Assembly: GCF_004135345.1 (NCBI RefSeq)
Contig: NZ_CP035495.1
Span: 434,001 to 498,000, forward strand
Direction of reading: 5' to 3'
Origin: Xylanimonas allomyrinae
GTDB taxonomy: Bacteria; Actinomycetota; Actinomycetes; Actinomycetales; Cellulomonadaceae
Length of the DNA stretch: 64,000 bases
Shown here: piece after piece, positions 35,066-44,645 of the stretch
Position numbering within the stretch: the stretch's first letter is position 1
Layout of the letters: each line of letters starts with the position of its first letter
Made by a program: the position numbers and the translations under genes
Notes under the pieces: model-generated
The model's input: the letters and a program-made list of their open reading frames with translations, nothing else
Database searches by the model: none
What the model was told of the DNA's origin: nothing

Positions 35066-35108
35066 CGAGCGGCCCGGCTCTACCGGAAACGGTGGGCCGG
35101 GCCGCTCG
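35066..35108 (+). terminator. 13-bp perfect hairpin after tsf
   Basis: CGAGCGGCCCGGC (35066-35078) pairs with 35096-35108. It starts seven bases after the tsf stop and likely ends the rpsB-tsf transcript. Confidence 0.75.
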
Positions 35109-35194
35109 CGCACCCGTGCCCTGCCGGCGCGGTGCGACCCCGCCGCAGTCGCGACGGACCCCAGCAGTGCGCACGACACACAGGACGGTGGCCG

Positions 35195-35929
35195 ATGACC
35201 CAGCACACGAACCCGACGACGGGACCACGCCGCGTCCTGCTCAAGCTCTCCGGTGAGGCCTTCGGCGGCGGCGCGGTCGGTCTGGCCGCCGACGTCGTGC
35301 GGCGCATCGCCGAGGAGATCGGTGCGGCGGTTCGCGCAGGCGTACAGGTCGCCGTCGTCGTCGGGGGAGGCAACTTCTTCCGCGGCGCCGAGCTCTCCCA
35401 GGCAGGCATGGACCGTGCCCGCGCCGACTACATGGGCATGCTCGGGACCGTGATGAACTGCCTGGCGCTGCAGGACTTCCTGGAGCAGGACGGCACGACG
35501 ACGCGCGTGCAGACCGCCATCACGATGGGGCAGGTCGCCGAGTCGTACATCCCGCTGCGGGCCATCCGGCACCTGGAGAAGGGTCGCGTGGTCATCTTCG
35601 GCGCGGGCGCCGGGATGCCGTACTTCTCGACCGACACCGTCTCGGTGCAGCGCGCGCTGGAGGTGGGCTGCGACGAGGTGCTCATGGGCAAGAACGGCGT
35701 CGACGGGGTCTATGACGCCGACCCGCGCAAGGACCCGTCGGCCGAGCGGTACGAGACGCTGACCTACGACGTGGCGCTGCGCGACAACCTGCAGGTCATG
35801 GACAACACGGCGATCGCGATGTGCCGCGACAACGACGTGCGGATGCGCGTCTTCGGCCTGGAGGGTGCGGGTAACGTGACCCGTGCGCTGCTGGGCGAGA
35901 AGATCGGCACCCTGATGACTGCTCGCTAG
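35195..35929 (+). CDS. pyrH: UMP kinase
   Basis: Phosphorylates UMP to UDP; hexameric amino-acid-kinase fold. The 244-residue protein has '[15 protein letters not shown]', '[46 protein letters not shown]', '[16 protein letters not shown]' and '[24 protein letters not shown]'. ATG at 35195 gives the usual N-terminus. First gene of pyrH-frr-cdsA-rlmN. Confidence 0.97.
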   Translation: MTQHTNPTTGPRRVLLKLSGEAFGGGAVGLAADVVRRIAEEIGAAVRAGVQVAVVVGGGNFFRGAELSQAGMDRARADYMGMLGTVMNCLALQDFLEQDGTTTRVQTAITMGQVAESYIPLRAIRHLEKGRVVIFGAGAGMPYFSTDTVSVQRALEVGCDEVLMGKNGVDGVYDADPRKDPSAERYETLTYDVALRDNLQVMDNTAIAMCRDNDVRMRVFGLEGAGNVTRALLGEKIGTLMTAR

Positions 35930-35956
35930 GCCCCGACAACGACTGAGGAGCACCCT

Positions 35957-36514
35957 GTGATCGACGAGACCCTCTTCGAGGCCGAAGAGAAGATGGACAA
36001 GGCGATCGAGGTCGCCAAGGAGGACTTCGCGGGCATTCGTACCGGCCGCGCCAACGCGGGCATGTTCAGCAAGATCGTCGTGGACTACTACGGCGCGCCG
36101 ACACCCCTGCAGCAGCTCGCCTCGTTCAACATCCCCGAGGCTCGCACCGTGCTCATCGCACCGTTCGACAAGGGTTCGATGGCGACGATCGAGAAGGCCC
36201 TGCGGGACTCGGACCTGGGCGTCAACCCGTCGAACGACGGCAACGCGATCCGCATCGTGCTGCCCGCGCTCACGGAGGAACGCCGCCGCGACTACGTCAA
36301 GCTCGCCAAGTCCAAGGCGGAGGACGCGCGCATCACGGTGCGCAACATCCGCCGCAAGGCCAAGGACACGCTCGACAAGCTGGTCAAGGACGGCGAGGCG
36401 GGCGAGGACGAGGTCACGCGGGCGGAGAAGGAGCTCGAGGCACTGACGAAGAAGCACGTCGACCAGATCGACCAGCTTCTCGCGGGCAAGGAGAGCGAGC
36501 TGCTCGAGGTCTGA
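35957..36514 (+). CDS. frr: Ribosome recycling factor
   Basis: Splits post-termination ribosomes with EF-G. A 185-residue protein with '[54 protein letters not shown]' and the C-terminal long-helix segment '[33 protein letters not shown]'. GTG start after TGAGGAG. Its stop overlaps the cdsA ATG. Confidence 0.97.
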   Translation: MIDETLFEAEEKMDKAIEVAKEDFAGIRTGRANAGMFSKIVVDYYGAPTPLQQLASFNIPEARTVLIAPFDKGSMATIEKALRDSDLGVNPSNDGNAIRIVLPALTEERRRDYVKLAKSKAEDARITVRNIRRKAKDTLDKLVKDGEAGEDEVTRAEKELEALTKKHVDQIDQLLAGKESELLEV

Positions 36515-37404
36515 TGGCGGACGCAACCGAAGCCGCCCCCCGCGCGTCGCGCGCCGGGCGCAACCTGCCGGCGGCCATCGCCGTCGGCGTCGGTCTGCTC
36601 GTCGCCGTCGGCGCGTCGCTGGCGTTCCGCCCCGAGCCGTTCGTCGGCGTCGTCGCGATCGCCGTCTGCGCGGGGCTGTGGGAGCTGCGGGCGGCGTTCG
36701 CGCGCCGCGACATCACCGTGCCGATCTGGCCGCTGCTCGTGGGCGGTGTCGGCATGGTCGTGTCGGCGCACGTGGGCGGGCCGGAGGCGCTGCTCGTCGC
36801 ATACGTCCTCACGCTCGGGGCGGCGGCACTGTGGCGCGTGCTCGATGGCCCCGGCCCGCAGGCGCTGCGTGACACCGCGGCAGCACTGTTCGCGGCGACC
36901 TACGTGCCGTTCCTGGCCGGGTTCGTCGTGCTGCTGCTCGGGCAGGCCGACGGCAACTGGCGGGTGGCGGTGTTCATCCTGCTCGGTGTGGCGAACGACA
37001 CGGGCGGCTTCGTCGCGGGCGTGCTGTTCGGCCGGCATCCCCTTGCGCCGACGGTGAGCCCCAAGAAGAGCTGGGAGGGTCTGGCCGGGTCGCTCGTGCT
37101 GACGACGCTGGTCGGGCTCCTGGGCTCGCACTGGGTGCTGAACCTGCCGTTCCTTCCCCAGGAAGGCACTGCGGTCCTCGGGTCGTCGCTCGTGCTCGGG
37201 CTGGTGCTCGGCGTCATGACGGCGGTGACCGCTACGGTCGGGGACCTGGCGGAGTCGCTGCTCAAGCGCGACCTAGACTTGAAGGACATGGGTTCGCTGC
37301 TCCCCGGTCACGGGGGAGTGCTGGACCGCGTCGACTCGCTCCTCATGACGGCGCCGTTCGTGTACCTCGTTCTCTCGGTGGCGGCATCGGGACCTGCTGC
37401 GTAA
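36514..37404 (+). CDS. cdsA: Phosphatidate cytidylyltransferase
   Basis: Makes CDP-diacylglycerol for phospholipid synthesis. The 296-residue membrane protein has about eight hydrophobic segments, '[33 protein letters not shown]' and the signature '[31 protein letters not shown]'. One-base overlap with frr. Confidence 0.96.
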   Translation: MADATEAAPRASRAGRNLPAAIAVGVGLLVAVGASLAFRPEPFVGVVAIAVCAGLWELRAAFARRDITVPIWPLLVGGVGMVVSAHVGGPEALLVAYVLTLGAAALWRVLDGPGPQALRDTAAALFAATYVPFLAGFVVLLLGQADGNWRVAVFILLGVANDTGGFVAGVLFGRHPLAPTVSPKKSWEGLAGSLVLTTLVGLLGSHWVLNLPFLPQEGTAVLGSSLVLGLVLGVMTAVTATVGDLAESLLKRDLDLKDMGSLLPGHGGVLDRVDSLLMTAPFVYLVLSVAASGPAA

Positions 37405-37415
37405 GGAAGAACCGC

Positions 37416-38578
37416 ATGGCCGGCACGAGCCTCCCCTCCCCGGCGGTCCGTCCCTCTGACGAGACCGCGCCGATCCCGCTCCAGATGGCGCCGCGCCATC
37501 GTGCGCGCCCGCCGCGTCACTTCGCGGACCTGACGGTCGCCGAGCGGGCCGAGGCGCTGGTCGCGCTGGGCCACAAGGCGTTCCGCGCCAAGCAGCTCGC
37601 GACGCACTACTTCACGCACTTCACCTCAGACCCGGCCGACTGGACGGACATCCCGGCGGCCGCGCGTGACGAGATCGCCGGGAGCCTGTTCCCGCCGCTG
37701 CTCACGGCGCGGCGGACGCTGCAGGCCGACAAGGGCACCACGGTCAAGACGCTGTGGGGCTTGTTCGACGGCACGCGCATCGAGTCCGTGCTGATGCGCT
37801 ACCCGCGCCGGGCCACGCTGTGCATCTCGAGCCAGGTCGGGTGCGGGATGGCCTGCCCGTTCTGCGCGACCGGGCAGCTCGGGTTCACGCGCAACCTCTC
37901 GGCAGCGGAGATGCTCGAGCAGGTCCGGTCGGCGATGCGGTCCCTCGCCTCGGGAGAGATCCCGGGCGGCCCGACGCGGCTCAACAACCTGGTCTTCATG
38001 GGCATGGGTGAGGGACTCATCAACTACCGGGCCATCATGGCGTGCATCCGGGCGCTCGTGGCCGAGCCGCCCGAGGGGTTCGGCATGAGCGCTCGCAACA
38101 TCACGGTCTCGACGGTCGGCCTGGTGCCCGGTATCGCCAAGCTCGCGGCTGAGGGCCTGCCGCTGACGCTCGCGCTGTCGCTGCACGCGCCGGATGACGA
38201 CCTGCGTGACGAGCTCGTGCCGATCAACACGCGATTCGGTGTCGACGAGGCGCTCGATGCCGCGCGTGCCTACTTCGATGCCACCGGCCGCCGCGTGTCG
38301 ATCGAGTACGCGCTGATCAAGGACATGAACGACCAGGCGTGGCGTGCCGACCTGCTCGGCACGAAGCTCAACGCACGTGGCAAGGGCTGGGTCCACGTCA
38401 ACCCGATCCCCTGAACCCGACACCCGGATCGATCTGGACGGCGTCGGAACGTTCGGTCGAGGACGAGTTCGTCGCTAGGCTGCGGGGACACGGGATTCCG
38501 ACAACGATCCGTGACACCCGCGGCTCGGACATCGACGGGGCGTGCGGGCAGTTGGCAGCGGAGGATGACGACGCATGA
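37416..38578 (+). CDS. rlmN: 23S rRNA (adenine-2503-C2) methyltransferase RlmN (apparent frameshift near 38408-38411)
   Basis: Radical-SAM enzyme making m2A in 23S rRNA and tRNA. The CxxxCxxC cluster motif is '[12 protein letters not shown]' (Cys 143, 147, 150). Read literally, the protein stops at 38414 after 'GWVHVNPIP', losing the C-terminus. Adding one C to the C4 run at 38408-38411 continues as '[23 protein letters not shown]' to 38578, recovering '[10 protein letters not shown]' with the methyl-carrying cysteine (codon at 38542) that family members need for catalysis. The full protein has 387 residues, the normal length. Confidence 0.94.
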
Positions 38579-38583
38579 GCGAG

Positions 38584-38604
38584 CGTGGCGGCGCGGCCGC
38601 CACG
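38584..38604 (+). terminator. 9-bp hairpin after rlmN
   Basis: CGTGGCGGC (38584-38592) pairs with GCCGCCACG (38596-38604) across a three-base loop, six bases after the repaired rlmN stop. Confidence 0.55.
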
Positions 38605-38639
38605 AGGCGCGTGCGCGAGCGAGCGAAGCGAGGGATGGC

Positions 38640-39194
38640 ATGAGCAGCGCGCTGTTCGGCACCGTGTCGGTGCTACGGACCGGGTACGACAAGGACGAGG
38701 TCGACGAGTTCTTCGATCACGCCCGTCAGGCGTACGAAGGCCGGTCCTCGGAACGGCTCGACGCGGGCGACATCCAGACCACCACCTTCGACCTGGTGCG
38801 TGGCGGCTACGACACGCACGAGGTCGACGCTGCGCTCGACCGCCTGGAGGCGGCATTCGTCGCGCGCCAGCGCGCCGAGTTCGTCGCGAGCCAGGGTCAG
38901 GACGCGTGGATGGCGACGCTCGCCGAGCGCGCCCGCACGTTGTACGGACGTCTCGGCCGCCCCGAGGGTGAAAAGTTCGCTCCTGCCGAGCGCGGTCAGC
39001 AGGGCTACGACAAGGACGACGTCGACGCGCTGTGCGACCGCCTGGTCGGCTACTTCGACCGGCAGGAACCGTTGACGTCGGCGGAACTTCGGGCCGCGAC
39101 CTTTGCTTCTGCTCGTGGAGCCAACGGATACGCCGAAGGGCCGGTCGACGCGTTCTTCGCGCGAGCGGTCGAGGTGCTGCTCGGCGTCGAGTGA
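38640..39194 (+). CDS. DivIVA-motif repeat protein
   Basis: A 184-residue protein made of four related segments, each with a Gly-Tyr...Val-Asp core: 'GYDKDEVDEFFDHARQAY', 'GYDTHEVDAALDRLEAAF', 'GYDKDDVDALCDRLVGYF' and 'GYAEGPVDAFFARAVEVL'. This is the short membrane-binding motif seen at the N-terminus of DivIVA/Wag31 and in DivI1A-repeat proteins. It lacks the long coiled coil of true DivIVA. A role at curved membrane or division sites is plausible but not shown. The start is the ATG at 38640; the overlapping ATGGCATGA upstream is not in frame. Confidence 0.8.
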   Translation: MSSALFGTVSVLRTGYDKDEVDEFFDHARQAYEGRSSERLDAGDIQTTTFDLVRGGYDTHEVDAALDRLEAAFVARQRAEFVASQGQDAWMATLAERARTLYGRLGRPEGEKFAPAERGQQGYDKDDVDALCDRLVGYFDRQEPLTSAELRAATFASARGANGYAEGPVDAFFARAVEVLLGVE

Positions 39195-39268
39195 CCGGTT
39201 CGGGCGGTTGGCACCTTTTCCGCTCGGTAGTTCGGCGATCACCTGGTGGGCATCTTGAGCCGATCGGC

Positions 39269-39297
39269 GGGCACGGACCGTGCCCGGTCGCTAGGTT
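39269..39297 (+). promoter_or_regulatory. Palindrome plus -10 element before the small HTH gene
   Basis: GGGCACGG-a-CCGTGCCC (39269-39285) is a perfect 8+1+8 inverted repeat placed just upstream of TAGGTT (39292-39297), where a repressor would block RNA polymerase. The downstream gene codes for a small HTH-like protein, so autoregulation is an attractive guess. Confidence 0.45.
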
Positions 39298-39330
39298 CAG
39301 CACCGACGTCCACTCGCACCAGGAGGTTCG

Positions 39331-39654
39331 ATGCCCGCACCCGCCAAGGCCACCACGAAACTGACACCCGCCGTCACGGCCTGGATTGACCGCCAGGACA
39401 CGCCCGGCCTGGGCCTGACCGAGGCCCTCGCGTCGCTGCACCAGGACTGGGCCTCGGGCCCGCCGCCCACGCCGGACGAGCACCTGCGCCGCCTCGCGGC
39501 CATGAATGAGCTCTCCGAGGCGCTGCGCGCGGCGACGGTGCACGCGGCTCTGGAAGCCGTCGAGGCCGGGGTTGCTCCCAAGGAGGTCGCCGTGAACCTC
39601 GGCTCGACCGCCGCGACGGTCACGAAGTGGGTCAAGGAGGCCCGGGCCGCCTGA
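39331..39654 (+). CDS. Small helix-turn-helix-like protein of unknown function
   Basis: A 107-residue protein with a very good Shine-Dalgarno (AGGAGGTTCG) before its ATG. The C-terminal ~35 residues ('AALEAVEAGVAPKEVAVNLGSTAATVTKWVKEAR') have the spacing of an HTH: helix, 'AGV', recognition helix 'TAATVTKWVKEA', like resolvase-type or CII-like HTH segments. The N-terminal part is helical with a proline-rich break. I do not recognise a named family. Confidence 0.65.
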   Translation: MPAPAKATTKLTPAVTAWIDRQDTPGLGLTEALASLHQDWASGPPPTPDEHLRRLAAMNELSEALRAATVHAALEAVEAGVAPKEVAVNLGSTAATVTKWVKEARAA

Positions 39655-39798
39655 CGCCCGATGACGTCGGTGGAGGTGGCCGCGTCCCGTCAGCGGGTCT
39701 GCGGGCCGAGTCCCCGACGTCTCCACCTGGCGGTCTGCGGACGGCGCTCGGGTTCGACGCGCCGAGCGTGAGTCCCGCGGAACCCAGGGACCACATCA

Positions 39799-39841
39799 CG
39801 GCTGGGTCCTGTGTCGCCTTGTGCGGCGCGGGACCCAGCCG
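39799..39841. terminator. Bidirectional hairpin between convergent genes
   Basis: CGGCTGGGTCC (39799-39809) pairs perfectly with 39831-39841; the 21-base loop has its own small stem. It lies between the plus-strand HTH gene and the minus-strand secreted protein and can serve both. Confidence 0.7.
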
Positions 39842-39872
39842 TCGTCGTCGGCCGGATGACGCGTGACCACCG

Positions 39873-40699
39873 TCAGCAGCGCGGCGCGACCGGCAGCCCC
39901 GTGCCGGTGATGAGGTACGCGTCGGAGACCCAGTTGCCCGGTCCGATGCGATACCAGAGGTTCGTCGTCCCGCGGGTGCCGGCGACGGTCGTCCCGCGCT
40001 CGTGGCACAGCAGCGGCACGCGTGCGGTGTTCGCGGCGAGCCCGACGGCGGCGTAGCCCGTTCCCGGCCCCGAGCGCACGTTGAGCGGACGGGCAGGCGA
40101 GGCGACGACACCGGTGCGGGCGTTGCCCTGCCACAGGTAGGTGACGTCGACGGGAGCGTTGGTGGTCAGCCCGAGGCCGTCGGTGAAGGTGCCGTCGGCA
40201 AGGTCGATGCCGGACGGGTTGAGCACGGTGCGCCCCCGCTCGTCGAGGCCGCCGGCGTACCCGCCGGTGAAGGCGGCCTGCGCCGCCGGTGTGCCGTGCG
40301 GAAGGTCCTGCGCGAAGTGCCGGGTGGTGCTCCAGTAGTCGTCGCGGGTGTTCCACGGCCCGACGTCCCACACCGGCGCGTACTCGCAGCGTCCCGTCAC
40401 GGGCGCGCACACCCGGACGGAGTAGGCGCCGCTGCCGTCGGCGGACAGGGCGCTGCGCGAGGGCAGCGCGACGAAGTGGTCGCCCGGGACGATGACGTGC
40501 CCGTTGGCGGTCGTGCCTCCGACCAGGCCCTCGCGCGTGGCGAAGACGCGGTGGGTGCCGCCGTCGGCCTCGTCGGCCGCAGCGGGGGAGCGAGCGCCAC
40601 GGTGGTGCCCGCCGTCAGCAGCGAGACGACGCCGGCGAGGACGGTCAGTCCGCTCCGGTGCCGGGACCCTCGGGTGGGTCGCCTCTGGAGAGTGAGCAT
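39873..40699 (-). CDS. Secreted double-psi-barrel-like protein with C-terminal SH3 domain (apparent frameshift near 40584-40588)
   Basis: A signal peptide ('[22 protein letters not shown]') is followed by a conserved actinobacterial secreted domain, '[18 protein letters not shown]...DHFVALPS' and '[16 protein letters not shown]', whose 'DVGPWN' resembles RlpA/barwin double-psi barrels. The last ~70 residues are a bacterial SH3 domain ('[18 protein letters not shown]', '[16 protein letters not shown]'). The signal peptide and body are in different frames; adding one C on the coding strand (G5 run at 40584-40588 on plus) gives '[15 protein letters not shown]'. About 275 residues. Likely cell-wall associated. 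Start ATG at 40699; an upstream ATG at 40723 is in frame. Confidence 0.8.
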
Positions 40700-40807
40700 G
40701 ATCGAAAACGTAATCGAGGTCACACGGCGCTGCGACCTGGGGAGTTATCGGCGCCTGGACCGGTCGGGCCCCGACGCGCGGGCACGGTCGCGTGCGGTGG
40801 CGCCTGC

Positions 40808-40813
40808 GAAGAT
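40808..40813 (+). promoter_or_regulatory. -10-like element of a leaderless promoter (dxr)
   Basis: GAAGAT ends six bases before the ATG at 40820. It keeps only the A2 and T6 positions of the consensus, so this is weaker than the others. Confidence 0.3.
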
Positions 40814-40819
40814 GGCTCC

Positions 40820-42031
40820 ATGCACGAACCCGCCCACCCGTCGACGGCGAACCGCGCCGCCGCGCCCCGCACCGTGACGATCCTCGGCTCCACCGGTTCG
40901 ATCGGTACCCAGGCACTCGACGTCGTCCGACGCCACCCCGGCCGGTTCCGGGTCGACGCGCTCAGCTCGGGCGGGGGAGAGGTCGGGCTGCTCGCCGCGC
41001 AGGCCGCCGAGCTCGGCGTCGCCGCCGTCGCCGTCGCGAACCCGATGCGTGAGGCCGCGCTGCGCGAGGCCCTCGCCGCGCGCGGCCTGGACCGGGTCGA
41101 GGTGCTGACCGGTCCCGGCGCTGCCACCGAGCTGGCCGGGCGCGGCTCGGACGTCGTGCTCAACGGCGTCACGGGCAGCGTGGGACTGCGGCCCACGCTC
41201 GCGGCGCTCGCAGCCGGGTCGACGCTCGCGCTGGCCAACAAGGAGTCGCTCGTCGTGGGCGGCTCGCTCGTCAAGGCCGCGGTGCGACGCCCGGACCAGA
41301 TCGTGCCGGTCGACTCCGAGCACAGCGCGATCGCCCAGGCGCTGCGGTCGGGAACGCACGCCGAGGTGCGGCGCCTGATCCTCACCGCGAGCGGCGGCCC
41401 GTTCCGCGGCAGGTCGCGCGACGACCTCAAGGCCGCGGCACCCCGGCAGGCGCTGGCCCACCCCACGTGGAGCATGGGGCCCGTCGTGACGGTCAACTCG
41501 GCGTCGCTCATGAACAAGGGGCTGGAGCTCATCGAGGCGCACCTGCTGTTCGACGTGCCGGTGGACGACATCACCGTCGTCGTCCACCCGCAGTCGGTCG
41601 TGCACTCGATGGTCGAGTTCGTCGACGGGTCGACCATCGCGCAGGCGTCGCCGCCCGACATGCGCCTGCCCATCGCGCTCGGCCTGTCCTGGCCCGACCG
41701 TCTCGACCCGGTGGCCGCGCCGTGCGACTGGTCGCAGGCCGCGGCGTGGACGTTCGAGCCGCTCGACGAGGGCACGTTCCCGGCGGTGCGGCTGGCTCGT
41801 GCGGCCGCGACGGCGTCGGCGACGCACCCGGCGGTGTTCAACGCGGCCAACGAGCAGGGCGTCGCCGCGTTCCTGGGCGGACGGATCGGGTTCCTCGACA
41901 TCGTGGACACGGTCGAGCGCGTGCTCGGTGAGCACGACGGCGTCGCGCCCGGCGCGGTCACGCTCGACGACGTCGAGGCTGCCGAGGTGTGGGCGCGGGC
42001 GCGCGCCGACGAGCTGCTCGACCGGCGCTGA
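40820..42031 (+). CDS. dxr: 1-deoxy-D-xylulose 5-phosphate reductoisomerase
   Basis: Second enzyme of the MEP isoprenoid pathway, NADPH and divalent metal dependent. The 403-residue protein has '[22 protein letters not shown]', '[11 protein letters not shown]', '[14 protein letters not shown]' (metal ligands), '[10 protein letters not shown]', '[31 protein letters not shown]' and '[12 protein letters not shown]'. In actinobacteria dxr is normally followed by rip and ispG; here ~4 kb of thiamine genes intervene. The gene ends six bases from the convergent thiD. Confidence 0.96.
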   Translation: MHEPAHPSTANRAAAPRTVTILGSTGSIGTQALDVVRRHPGRFRVDALSSGGGEVGLLAAQAAELGVAAVAVANPMREAALREALAARGLDRVEVLTGPGAATELAGRGSDVVLNGVTGSVGLRPTLAALAAGSTLALANKESLVVGGSLVKAAVRRPDQIVPVDSEHSAIAQALRSGTHAEVRRLILTASGGPFRGRSRDDLKAAAPRQALAHPTWSMGPVVTVNSASLMNKGLELIEAHLLFDVPVDDITVVVHPQSVVHSMVEFVDGSTIAQASPPDMRLPIALGLSWPDRLDPVAAPCDWSQAAAWTFEPLDEGTFPAVRLARAAATASATHPAVFNAANEQGVAAFLGGRIGFLDIVDTVERVLGEHDGVAPGAVTLDDVEAAEVWARARADELLDRR

Positions 42032-42037
42032 GGCCGA

Positions 42038-42990
42038 TCAGCGCGACGCCCACCCGTGGTCGACGGGGCCGTGCCCCGTCCACGGGGGGAGCCCCCGAGC
42101 AGCCCGGTGCCGCCGACCCGCAGCGACCTGCCGGCCTCCAGCGCGTGCGTGAGGTAGTCCTTGGCGGCCCGGACGGCCGACGGCCAGCCGTCGGCCCGCG
42201 GGCGCAGCACCGCGCACGCCGAGCTCAAGGTACAGCCGGTCCCGTGCGTGTGGCGCGTCTCGACCCGCGGGGCCGCGAGAGCCAGCACGTCGCCGTCCGG
42301 CCCCGCGAGGTGGTCCACGGCGTCGCCGGTCCGGCCGGCCGGGCGCAGATGACCGCCCTTGACGAGCGCCCAGCGGCCGCCGGCCGGAGGGGCCACACCC
42401 TGGCGCCCTGCCAGCGCCCGCAGCGCATGCGCCTGGTCGGCCGCCTCGGCCGCGTCCCTGGCCGGGTCCACGCCCAGCAGCACCGCGGCCTCGGCGAGGT
42501 TGGGCGTGACCAGGTCGGCGAGCGGCAGCAGGCGCTCGCGCAGCACGGCCTCGGCGTCGTGCGCGAGCAGCCGGTCGCCCGACGTCGCGACCATGACCGG
42601 GTCGAGCACCACCACGGGTGCGGGCACCCCGGCGCGGGCCGCGGCCGCGCGCAGCCGCTCGAGGGCGTCCGCCACGGCTCCGGCCACGGCCGCGTCGCTC
42701 GTCATGCCGATCTTGACGGCGTCGACGGCGACGTCGGCCAGCAGTGTGTCGAGCTGGGCCGTCACCATGTCCGCCGGGACCGCCTGGACCCGGGTGACCC
42801 CGACCGTCGACTGGGCGGTGAGCCCGGTCAGGACGGCGCAACCGTAGCCGCCCAGCGCGGCGAAGGTCTTGAGGTCGGCCTGGATGCCCGCGCCGCCCGA
42901 GGGGTCCGACCCGGCGATCGTCAGGGCGACGGGGGGATGGCCCGCCGGGCGTCCCGCCTCCGGCCCGTCGCCGTGACCGCGCGCGGTCAC
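42038..42990 (-). CDS. thiD: Hydroxymethylpyrimidine (phosphate) kinase (apparent frameshift near 42084-42096)
   Basis: Phosphorylates HMP and HMP-P to HMP-PP. Core motifs: '[29 protein letters not shown]', '[16 protein letters not shown]', '[13 protein letters not shown]', 'ALVKGGHL' and '[14 protein letters not shown]'. The frame then runs into low-complexity Arg/Ser sequence; adding one base in the G5/C6 runs (plus 42084-42096) gives '[22 protein letters not shown]' and a stop at 42038. 'GHGPVDH' is the normal ThiD ending. GTG start at 42990 overlaps thiE stop by GTGA. Expressed from the minus-strand TPP riboswitch. About 317 residues. Confidence 0.93.
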
Positions 42991-43670
42991 CGGGCCTGCC
43001 ACGCCGCCGCGAGCGCGGCGGCGGCCGCGCGCGGGTCGGGGGTGCCGCACACGGCGGAGATCACGGCGGCGCCGACCGCCCCCGCGGCGCGCAGCGCGGG
43101 CAGGTCGCCCGCGCGCAGGCCGCCGATGGCGACGCACGGCGGGGCCCCTGCCGCACGCGCGGCCGCGGTGATCGCGGCGAGCCCGTCGACGCCGATCGCC
43201 GGGCGTGCGTTCGCCTTCGACGTCGTCGTGCGGACGGGCCCGACGCCCAGCAGGTCGAGCGTTCCGGGCGGAAGGGCCGCTGCGGCCGCGGCCTCGCGCG
43301 TCGTCGAGACGCTCAGGCCCAGGTGCGCCTCGGGGCCGAGCAGGCGTCGCGCCGTGACGGGGTCGAGGTCGCCCTGGCCGACGTGCGCGCCGTCGGCGCC
43401 GATCGCGAGCGCGACGTCGATGCGGTCGTTGACGACGAGCGGCACCCCCGCCGGGCGCAGCACCGCGAGCAGGGCCGCACCGAGCTCGGCGAGCTCGCGG
43501 GTGCTCGCGTCCGGGTCGCGCAGCTGCACGGCCGTGGCACCGCCCGCGACGGCGGCGCGCACGGTGGCGACGACACCGGCGGGGCCGCCGCACTGCGTCG
43601 TGTCGGTCACGAGGTAGACCGCCGGGTCGAATGCGGTCCGGGCGGCCTGCCCGACGGTTCGCACGCTCAT
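42987..43670 (-). CDS. thiE: Thiamine-phosphate synthase
   Basis: Joins HMP-PP and thiazole phosphate. The 227-residue TIM barrel has 'YLVTDTTQCGG', 'AAVAGGATAVQLRDPDASTRELAE', 'LVVNDRIDVALAIGADGAHVGQGDL', 'LGVGPVRTTTSKANARPAIG' and 'CVAIGGLRAGDLPALRAAGAVGAAVISAVCG'. Starts overlap: ATGA with thiM and GTGA with thiD, so thiM-thiE-thiD is one translationally coupled operon. Confidence 0.96.
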   Translation of the reverse strand: MSVRTVGQAARTAFDPAVYLVTDTTQCGGPAGVVATVRAAVAGGATAVQLRDPDASTRELAELGAALLAVLRPAGVPLVVNDRIDVALAIGADGAHVGQGDLDPVTARRLLGPEAHLGLSVSTTREAAAAAALPPGTLDLLGVGPVRTTTSKANARPAIGVDGLAAITAAARAAGAPPCVAIGGLRAGDLPALRAAGAVGAAVISAVCGTPDPRAAAAALAAAWQAR

Positions 43671-44503
43671 GCCGCGGCCCCTGCCTGCTCGGCCGCCAGC
43701 CCGGCGCGCGCGCCCACGACGGCGGCGTCGACGTCGTCGACGCGGTCGATCAGCGCGACGGCGAACGAGCCCGTGGTGGGCGCCTGCGCCGCCGCGAGGT
43801 CACCCGCGACGCACATCCACGCGGTCGCCGCGGTCGCGGCCAGCAGGCGGTCGGCGGTCACCGCGGCGCACGCAGCGACCAGCGCCCCGAGCGCGCAGCC
43901 GACACCGGTCACCCGCGTCAGCAGCGGGTTCCCCGCGTGCACGCGCACCACGCGTGAGCCGTCGGTGAGCAGGTCGACGGCGCCGCTGACCGCGACGACG
44001 GCACCCGACTGGCGGGCGAGCCGCAGCGCGGTGGCGCGCACTCCGTCGGGGGTGTCGAGCGAGTCGACGCCGCGCCCGCCCTGCCCTCCGGCGAGGGCCG
44101 CGACCTCGGAGGCGTTGCCGCGCACGATCGTGGGGCCGACCACGAGCAGCTCGGCCGCCAGGGCCGTGCGCAGCGGGAGCGAGCCGATCGCGACGGGGTC
44201 GAGCACCCAGGGCGTCCCCGCATCGACCGCCGCGTGCGCCGCGACCCGCATGGCGTCGGGCTGCTCACCCTCGACGGTTCCGAGGTTGGTCAGCAGCCCG
44301 TCCGCGACGCGCGCGAACCCGCCCGCCTCGACGGGGGTGGCGACCATCGCGGGAGCGGCGCCCGCCGCGAGCAGCAGGTTGGCCGTCACGTTGGTGACCA
44401 CCGTGTTGGTGATGCAGTGGACCAGCGGGCCGGTGGCCCGCACGGCCGCCACGACCTCGGCCACCTCGGCCGGGCTGGGGGTGGACGGCACGACAGTGCT
44501 CAT
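43667..44503 (-). CDS. thiM: Hydroxyethylthiazole kinase
   Basis: Salvages thiazole by phosphorylation. The 278-residue ribokinase-like protein shows 'PLVHCITNTVVTNVTANLLLAAGAAPAMV', 'VLDPVAIGSLPLRTALA', 'IVRGNASEVAALAG' and 'LTRVTGVGCALGALVAAC'. I start at the ATG at 44503, preceded by the GAAGGGAACG end of the TPP aptamer; a TTG at 44524 would lie inside the aptamer. With thiE and thiD this is salvage; no thiC or thiG is in the window. Confidence 0.95.
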   Translation of the reverse strand: MSTVVPSTPSPAEVAEVVAAVRATGPLVHCITNTVVTNVTANLLLAAGAAPAMVATPVEAGGFARVADGLLTNLGTVEGEQPDAMRVAAHAAVDAGTPWVLDPVAIGSLPLRTALAAELLVVGPTIVRGNASEVAALAGGQGGRGVDSLDTPDGVRATALRLARQSGAVVAVSGAVDLLTDGSRVVRVHAGNPLLTRVTGVGCALGALVAACAAVTADRLLAATAATAWMCVAGDLAAAQAPTTGSFAVALIDRVDDVDAAVVGARAGLAAEQAGAAA

Positions 44504-44511
44504 GAGCGTTC

Positions 44512-44592
44512 CCTTCGCTAGCACTACCTAGATCAGGTTCGACGGGTGCATCTCAGCCGGCCCCGTCTCAGGGCCGGCGCCCCGCGCCGACG
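44512..44592 (-). promoter_or_regulatory. TPP riboswitch controlling thiM-thiE-thiD
   Basis: On the minus strand the THI box reads 'CCGGCTGAGATGCACCC' then 'GAACCTGATCTAGG' and ends 'TGCTAGCGAAGGGA' just before thiM, matching the aptamer core ('CUGAGA', 'ACCUGAUCUgG', 'GCGaAGGGA'). The Shine-Dalgarno-like GAAGGGA belongs to the aptamer's 3' strand, pointing to control of translation start. Confidence 0.93.
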
Positions 44593-44595
44593 CCC

Positions 44596-44615
44596 ACCAT
44601 ACGCTCCGGTATGGT
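44596..44615. promoter_or_regulatory. Divergent promoter core: two TATGGT elements back to back
   Basis: ACCATA (44596-44601) is TATGGT on the minus strand, and TATGGT (44610-44615) is on the plus strand, with eight bases between. Each would place transcription start seven to ten bases from its own TPP aptamer. The -35 region of one promoter would overlap the transcribed region of the other. Confidence 0.55.
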
Positions 44616-44645
44616 CTGCCCGTTCCCCCGTTCCGGGGGACGTCC

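Noticed and set aside
38636-38644. ATGGCATGA just before the DivIVA-repeat gene as a minimal start-stop control ORF
   Set aside because: It overlaps the true ATG by chance-level sequence and has no Shine-Dalgarno of its own; too little evidence.
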